Source: Pseudonocardia sp. N23 (GTDB lineage: Bacteria; Actinomycetota; Actinomycetes; Mycobacteriales; Pseudonocardiaceae). Taken from it: a DNA stretch of 64,000 nucleotides. Shown in pieces: positions 59,795-64,000 of this stretch. The notes under the pieces were generated by a model, which saw only the letters and a program-made list of their open reading frames with translations, was not told where the DNA came from and searched no databases. A program made the translations under genes and the position numbers. Location: assembly GCF_002583555.1 (NCBI RefSeq), contig NZ_BEGX01000114.1, forward strand, positions 236,863 to 300,862, given 5' to 3'. The first letter of the stretch is position 1. Each line of letters opens with the position of its first letter.

Positions 59795-60313
59795 GTGGAG
59801 CGCACGTTGACTTTCGCCATCCAGGTGCTCATGCGGCGGTGCGAGGACATCCGCGACGCCTTCCACCGGGCCGTGTACGACGATCGCGACGTCGACGTGG
59901 CGATGACCGTCGCGGGCTCCGACTGCACGCTGGAACACGCGCCGGTCGGGACCGGAGCCGGGCCGGACGGCCTGCGCGCCTTCCTCGCCGACGACGTCGT
60001 CGCCCACCTGCCCGCCGGGCTCGCCTTCCAGCGCGTCACCCGCACCCTCGACCAGCGCCGCGTCGTCGAGGAGACGCTCGTGTCGTTCACCCACGACCGG
60101 CCGCTCCCCTGGCTGCTGCCCGGCATCCCCGCCACCGGCCGCGACGTCGAGGTTCGCGCCGTGTCCATCGCCGCGTTCCGACACACGACCCACCTCGGCG
60201 ACATCAGCACCCGCATCACCAGCTACCGCGTGCTGTGGGACCTGTACTCGATGCTCACCCAGCTCGACGTCGACCCGGCGCGGCTGCGCCACGCCGACCG
60301 CGTCCCGGGCTGA
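59795..60313 (+). CDS. SnoaL/NTF2-like protein
   Basis: About 172 aa from GTG at 59795; TTG at 59807 is another option. RDAFHRAVYDDRDVDVAMTV, GPDGLRAFLADDVVAHLP and RRVVEETLVSFTHDR fit the NTF2-like/SnoaL fold, an alpha+beta cone that often serves as isomerase, hydrolase or ligand-binding protein. FRHTTHLGDISTRITSYRV is the final strand region. No catalytic residues can be assigned with confidence. Confidence 0.72.
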   Translation: MERTLTFAIQVLMRRCEDIRDAFHRAVYDDRDVDVAMTVAGSDCTLEHAPVGTGAGPDGLRAFLADDVVAHLPAGLAFQRVTRTLDQRRVVEETLVSFTHDRPLPWLLPGIPATGRDVEVRAVSIAAFRHTTHLGDISTRITSYRVLWDLYSMLTQLDVDPARLRHADRVPG

Positions 60314-60461
60314 TCCGCGCGTTGCCGTGCGTGTGGGGCGGGCGCGCTCGGTCGGCGCCGGGCCCCTAGCGACCCCTGGGCACGGCTTGCCGAAACGCTG
60401 TCCCGGCGGGACCCTCGGGGCGTTGTTCACGGGCGAGCCGGCTGCGCGAGGAGGTCTGGCA

Positions 60462-61388
60462 ATGGGAGCACTACGCGGCGGTGGCAAGCGGGGCGCGCTC
60501 CGCGCGGGAACCGGTGGGGAGCTCCTGTCCGAGTTCCTCGGAACGTTCGTCCTCATCGTTCTCGGGTGCGGATCGGTCGCGGTCGCGGTCGCGGGCCTCC
60601 CGGGGTCCGGTAGGCAGGACACACCGTTCGACGCCGGCAACTGGTTGATCATCGCTTTCGGCTGGGGGCTGGCGGTCGTTTTCGGCGTCTACGTCGCGGG
60701 CGGGGTGAGCGGTGCGCACCTGAACCCGGCCGTCACCCTGGCTCTCGCCCTCCGGCGCGGTTTCCCCTGGCGCAAGGTGGCGCCCTACTGGGCCGCCCAG
60801 GTCGTCGGGGCGTTCGCCGCCGCAGCGCTGGTCTATGCGTTGTACGCCCCCGCGATCACCACCTTCATCGCCGCCAACAACACTGCGGCCCGCAGCCAGT
60901 CCCTCCCCACGTTCGCCATCTTCGCCACCTTCCCGGCGGAGTACTTCAACGGAAGCTGGTGGGGTCCGCTGCTCGACCAGGTCGTCGGCACGGCGATCCT
61001 GGTGGCCCTCATCGCCGCGCTGATCGACAGCCGCAACCAGTCCCCGCTGTCGAACCTGGCGCCCTTCCTGATCGGCCTGGTCGTCGTGGCGATCGGGCTC
61101 AGTATCGGTACCAACGCCGGATACGCCATCAATCCGGCACGTGATCTCGGGCCGCGGGTGTTCACCTGGCTCGGGGGATGGGGAGACCTCGCGTTCCCCG
61201 GTGCCGGGGCGTGGTTCGACGACTACTGGTGGATCCCGATCGTCGGACCACTGATCGGGGGCGTGATCGGGATCTGCGTCTACGACCTCCTGATCGGCGG
61301 GGTCCTCGCCGCGCGGCTCGCCCGGCCGCCGGAGGAGCGGGAGCCGACGCCCGAGGTCGGCCGCACCTCGACGGACGAGCGGGCGTGA
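60462..61388 (+). CDS. Aquaporin/glycerol facilitator
   Basis: 308 aa channel protein, six helices and two half-helices. First NPA motif in GVSGAHLNPAVTLAL (about residues 81-95), second in GYAINPARDLGPRVFTW (about 220-236). Asp after the second NPAR marks the aquaglyceroporin branch. A long loop (residues 135-165, TTFIAANNTAARSQSLPTFA) is at the outside, as in GlpF. ATG at 60462 follows GAGGAGG; the longer upstream frame is not needed. No glycerol kinase gene adjacent. Confidence 0.93.
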   Translation: MGALRGGGKRGALRAGTGGELLSEFLGTFVLIVLGCGSVAVAVAGLPGSGRQDTPFDAGNWLIIAFGWGLAVVFGVYVAGGVSGAHLNPAVTLALALRRGFPWRKVAPYWAAQVVGAFAAAALVYALYAPAITTFIAANNTAARSQSLPTFAIFATFPAEYFNGSWWGPLLDQVVGTAILVALIAALIDSRNQSPLSNLAPFLIGLVVVAIGLSIGTNAGYAINPARDLGPRVFTWLGGWGDLAFPGAGAWFDDYWWIPIVGPLIGGVIGICVYDLLIGGVLAARLARPPEEREPTPEVGRTSTDERA

Positions 61389-61496
61389 CCGAGGTCATAA
61401 CTCCGACGGCCCGGGAAACCACCGCCGCGGCGCAGCGCGCAGGACGATGACGGTGGTCGTCCCAGCGCAGAGACGAACCCGCAGGAAGGAGCGCAC

Positions 61497-62099
61497 ATGT
61501 TTGCGCGCGTCAACATCATCTTCGGTGAGCAGACCAAGGTCGACGCCGGAGTCACCCACATCGAAGGCGCCGACCGGGGCCTGGTCGAGGCGGCCGCCGG
61601 AAACCGCGGACTCACCACCGTCGTGGACCGGTCCGCGGGGGTGATCGTCGCGACGTCCTACTGGGACGAGCCGTCCCACGACTCCGAGGCGTCGTTGACC
61701 CACGCCCGTGCGGGCGCGGCCGAGGCCGCCGGCGGCGCGCTCGTCGTCGAACGCTACGCCGTCGTGCTCAGCGAACACCGATCCGTCCCGGCGGCCGGCG
61801 GGGTCGTCCGACTGGCGCACACGCAGGTCGAACCCGCCCGGACGGACGACGGGATCGCCTTCGTCCGGTCGCAGGTCGTGCCCGCGGTCAGCCCCCTACC
61901 GGGGTTCTGCAGCGCCGAACTGCTCCTCGACCACCTCTCGGGCGGGGGTGTGTTCGTGACGTCCTGGGACGACGAGCTCACCGCAGCGGCCGCGGACGAG
62001 ATCGTCGGTGGGCTCTACGACGCGGCGTCCGCGCAGGCCGGGATGACATTCTCCCAGGTCGAGACGTACGCGGTGGTCCGCGCGGCGGCCTCCGCCTGA
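61497..62099 (+). CDS. Hypothetical protein with two ABM-like (dimeric alpha+beta barrel) domains
   Basis: 200 aa. Two halves share a ferredoxin-like pattern: MFARVNIIFGEQTKVDAGVT (1-20), VIVATSYWDEPSHDSEASLT, VVERYAVVLS and GVVRLAHTQVEPARTDDGIA, VFVTSWDDELTAAAADEIVG, FSQVETYAVVR. Each is strand-helix-strand-strand-helix-strand with WDE/WDD in the third strand, as in antibiotic biosynthesis monooxygenase-like proteins. Duplication inside one chain would give a pseudo-dimer. Activity unknown. ATG at 61497 after AGGAGCGC. Confidence 0.72.
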   Translation: MFARVNIIFGEQTKVDAGVTHIEGADRGLVEAAAGNRGLTTVVDRSAGVIVATSYWDEPSHDSEASLTHARAGAAEAAGGALVVERYAVVLSEHRSVPAAGGVVRLAHTQVEPARTDDGIAFVRSQVVPAVSPLPGFCSAELLLDHLSGGGVFVTSWDDELTAAAADEIVGGLYDAASAQAGMTFSQVETYAVVRAAASA

Positions 62100-62827
62100 C
62101 GGACCGGGCTCGGCGGGACCGAGCACGCTCCGCCCCTCCCGAGCGCCTCATCGGGATCGGGGAACGGGCACAGCATCGCGGCGTCGTTCGCGCCCGGCGC
62201 GGCGCCGCTCCGGCGCAGGCGGACCGCGCGCACACCCGGTCCGGCGCCTCCTGCGTCGATGACCGCGCGAGCCGCCACGCTGCTGCACGCCGTTGCCGGG
62301 CCTCGGCAGCCTCAGCGGATGCGGCCCCGAGACGGGCGCCGGTCCTGCCGGACGAGGCGGCGCCCGACGCCCGCCCCGGTCCGCACCACCCGCATCGCGC
62401 CCGAACGAGCAGGGACGGCTGCCGTCGACCCCGCCTCGTCCGCGTCGGCCCCCCACGCCGTCCGTGCACGACCACCTCGACGCCGCAGGGCCCGGGCGCA
62501 CCCGTCCCCCCCGCGCCCACACCAGCCCGTCGGGCGGCACGGCCCGTCCGGAGCGGCTGGAGACCCGAGGTGGACGTTCCGACGCGTCGTCGACGAGGCC
62601 CGGCCACCCCGTCACTCTGCCGGGCCCCGGCAGTATCACCGGCCGAAGTTGGCCGGTCGCACCGTTGCCCGAGGTTCGGGTGCAGGGGCAACGTGGGAGA
62701 TGGCCGGACGCCACCCGTGGGCCCCGCCGTCGGACTCACGTCGCGACACGCGGCCACGTCGCACCGGGACGCCCGTCCGCGGCCACCGAGGCGCCGGGTC
62801 CCGCGGTACCCATCGAGGAGGTGCGTC
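62100..62827. other. 728-bp region without a credible gene
   Basis: High GC, open in several frames only because stops are rare; none shows protein-like composition, a ribosome binding site or a recognised motif. It may hold a degraded gene. The last 15 bases are the ribosome binding site of the DUF3040 gene. Confidence 0.5.
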
Positions 62828-63118
62828 GTGCTCGAAGACCACGAGCAGCAGAAGTTGCACGCGTTCGAGCGCCAGTTCATGGCCGAGGACCCGCAGTTCA
62901 TGCGGTCGTTCACCAGCCGCGCGCAGCGTCTGGACCGCACACGCTCCACGGGCTCCATGATCGTCGCGGTCACGGTCACCGTCGTCCTCTGCTCACTCAC
63001 GCTGGGAGCCGGTTCACCCAGCGGCGCGGTGGCGTTCGCCGTCGGGATCTGGTTGGTCTGGTGGGCCTGGCGGGACTCCCACCGTCGGAAGCAAAGTCGG
63101 GACGGACGTCCGCGATGA
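62828..63118 (+). CDS. DUF3040 membrane protein
   Basis: 96 aa. LEDHEQQKLHAFERQFMAED (about residues 2-21), with PQFMRSF following, is the DUF3040 N-terminal pattern (E-x-R-x-L-x-x-I-E-x-x-L-x-x-D-D-P), then two membrane helices (MIVAVTVTVVLCSLTLGA, VAFAVGIWLVWWAW) and a basic tail. Actinobacterial, function unknown. GTG at 62828 with GAGGAGG 6 bases upstream. Confidence 0.85.
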   Translation: MLEDHEQQKLHAFERQFMAEDPQFMRSFTSRAQRLDRTRSTGSMIVAVTVTVVLCSLTLGAGSPSGAVAFAVGIWLVWWAWRDSHRRKQSRDGRPR

Positions 63119-63400
63119 CCGGCCGCGTACCGATCCTTCGACCCGGACGGGGGCGGGTCATGAGCCCGGGCCGAGGTCACCAGCACCCCCTGGCCCCGTC
63201 GAGCGCCCCGCCACTCGCGCCGTTTCCGGATGTCGTTCCCGTGGGAGCCCGGCTGTGAGCGGCCCCCCGGGACGTCGGCCTCCCGACCCCGCGTCACCGG
63301 CGGGTACTCACCGCCGCGACGCCACGTCTGATCGTCGCCGCCTGCAACCACCTGGGCGCAGCCCTGCCGTCGTGTCACGAGGCCGTCGGGTGAGATCCGC

Positions 63401-64000
63401 ATGAGCACCGTCGCGCCCAAGCCGATCGCCTCGCACCCCTACCCGGTGCGGCGGTCGGTCAAGGGATCCACGCTGCTCACGATGATGCGGACGACGGACC
63501 CCAAGGACATCGCGATCCTGTACATGGTCACGTCGTTCGGGTTCTTCCTGGCCGGCGGGGCGATGGCGCTGCTGATGCGCGCCGAGCTGGCCCGGCCCGG
63601 GATGCAGTTCCTGTCGACCGAGCAGTACAACCAGCTGTTCACGATGCACGGCACGATCATGCTGCTGCTGTACGCGACGCCGATCCTGTTCGGCTTCGCC
63701 AATTACATCGTGCCGCTGCAGATCGGTGCGCCCGACGTCGCGTTCCCGCGGCTGAACGCCTTCTCCTACTGGCTGTTCCTGTTCGGCGGGCTCATCGTCC
63801 TGTCGTCCTTCCTCACCCCGGGCGGGGCACCCGACTCGGGATGGACCGCGTACGCGCCGCTCTCGGAAGCCGTCCACTCACCGGGTGTCGGCCAGGATCT
63901 GTGGATCACCGGGCTCATCGTGGCCGGCCTGGGCACGATCCTCGGCGGCGTCAACTTCATCACCACGATCGTCTGCATGCGCGCGCCCGGCATGACGATG
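63401..64000 (+). CDS. ctaD: Cytochrome c oxidase subunit I, 5' part
   Basis: 200 codons, running off the right edge. KGSTLLTMMRTTDPKDIAIL, then YNQLFTMHGTIMLLLYATPI with the low-spin heme His at about residue 84, and FGFANYIVPLQIGAPDVAFPR are the subunit I start. LNAFSYWLFLFGGLIVLSSF and GGVNFITTIVCMRAPGMTM follow. Terminal oxidase of aerobic respiration in the membrane. The high-spin heme/CuB ligands lie beyond the window. ATG at 63401. Confidence 0.96.
   Translation, partial: MSTVAPKPIASHPYPVRRSVKGSTLLTMMRTTDPKDIAILYMVTSFGFFLAGGAMALLMRAELARPGMQFLSTEQYNQLFTMHGTIMLLLYATPILFGFANYIVPLQIGAPDVAFPRLNAFSYWLFLFGGLIVLSSFLTPGGAPDSGWTAYAPLSEAVHSPGVGQDLWITGLIVAGLGTILGGVNFITTIVCMRAPGMTM

Noticed and set aside
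62015..62278. 87-codon minus-strand frame in the gap before DUF3040
   Set aside because: It overlaps the end of the ABM-like gene and has no recognised motif or ribosome binding site.
61978..63420. 480-codon minus-strand open frame spanning ABM, gap, DUF3040
   Set aside because: R/G/A/S-rich shadow composition with no ribosome binding site; the DUF3040 gene and ABM gene are on the opposite strand with better evidence.

Overview
This window is a stretch of high-GC actinomycete chromosome. GTG and TTG starts are common, many genes overlap by 4 bases (ATGA/GTGA), and two blocks of conserved actinobacterial gene order are present: rne-rplU-rpmA-obg-proB and tig-clpP-clpP-clpX / valS-folC-DUF4233-ndk. 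The gene content (two family III CoA transferases, Asp23-type envelope proteins, DUF3040, deazaflavin-dependent nitroreductase, F420/PPOX protein) fits Pseudonocardiales, perhaps a Pseudonocardia relative; the genus is an inference. I see no tRNA, rRNA, CRISPR array, intact insertion sequence or prophage.

Layout. 1-2.8 kb: 3' part of a recQ helicase with a C-terminal phosphoribosyltransferase-like domain, convergent with a long protein-isoaspartate methyltransferase-like gene. 2.9-13.5 kb (minus strand): radical-SAM pair with a GNAT gene between its members, then rne, rplU, rpmA, obg, proB. 13.6-18.9 kb (minus): dapA, a TspO-like membrane protein, a three-gene ABC exporter, GNAT. 18.9-25.7 kb: ndk, a plus-strand lysyl-oxidase-like lipoprotein set into the usual valS-folC-DUF4233-ndk order, and a possible papain-like hypothetical upstream of valS. 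25.8-28.4 kb: PPOX protein, DUF6457, a decayed MFS transporter, CoA transferase. 28.6-33.0 kb (minus): tig, two clpP genes, clpX, the cytosolic protein folding and proteolysis module. 33.3-36.6 kb: an envelope-stress island of Asp23-like and CsbD genes, an ECF sigma factor, a protein joining an anti-sigma zinc motif to an Asp23-like domain, another Asp23 protein, and an FhuF-like Fe-S protein. 37.1-43.2 kb: gltBD glutamate synthase.

43.2-53.2 kb is an accessory stretch: cation efflux, nitroreductase with a doubled palindromic operator, DedA protein, CoA transferase, DUF1697, ABC1 kinase, LysE exporter, a frameshifted small membrane gene, a lipoprotein, a glycosyltransferase and a divergent lspA. 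53.3-59 kb is a catabolic-looking locus with two divergently arranged pairs of thiolase-like (Ltp-type) and zinc-ribbon/OB-fold (DUF35) genes, then a cyclase-family hydrolase and a zinc alcohol dehydrogenase. 59-64 kb: HdeD-like, SnoaL-like, aquaglyceroporin, a two-domain ABM-like protein, a 0.7 kb stretch with no credible gene, DUF3040, and the 5' end of ctaD running off the window.

The features most worth attention are a three-copy family of about 70-bp imperfect palindromes at intergenic sites (2.8, 43.4 and 49.8 kb), the sigma / zinc-anti-sigma-Asp23 island, the paired Ltp/DUF35 locus, a 16/17-bp tandem repeat downstream of gltD, and the doubled operator upstream of the nitroreductase.
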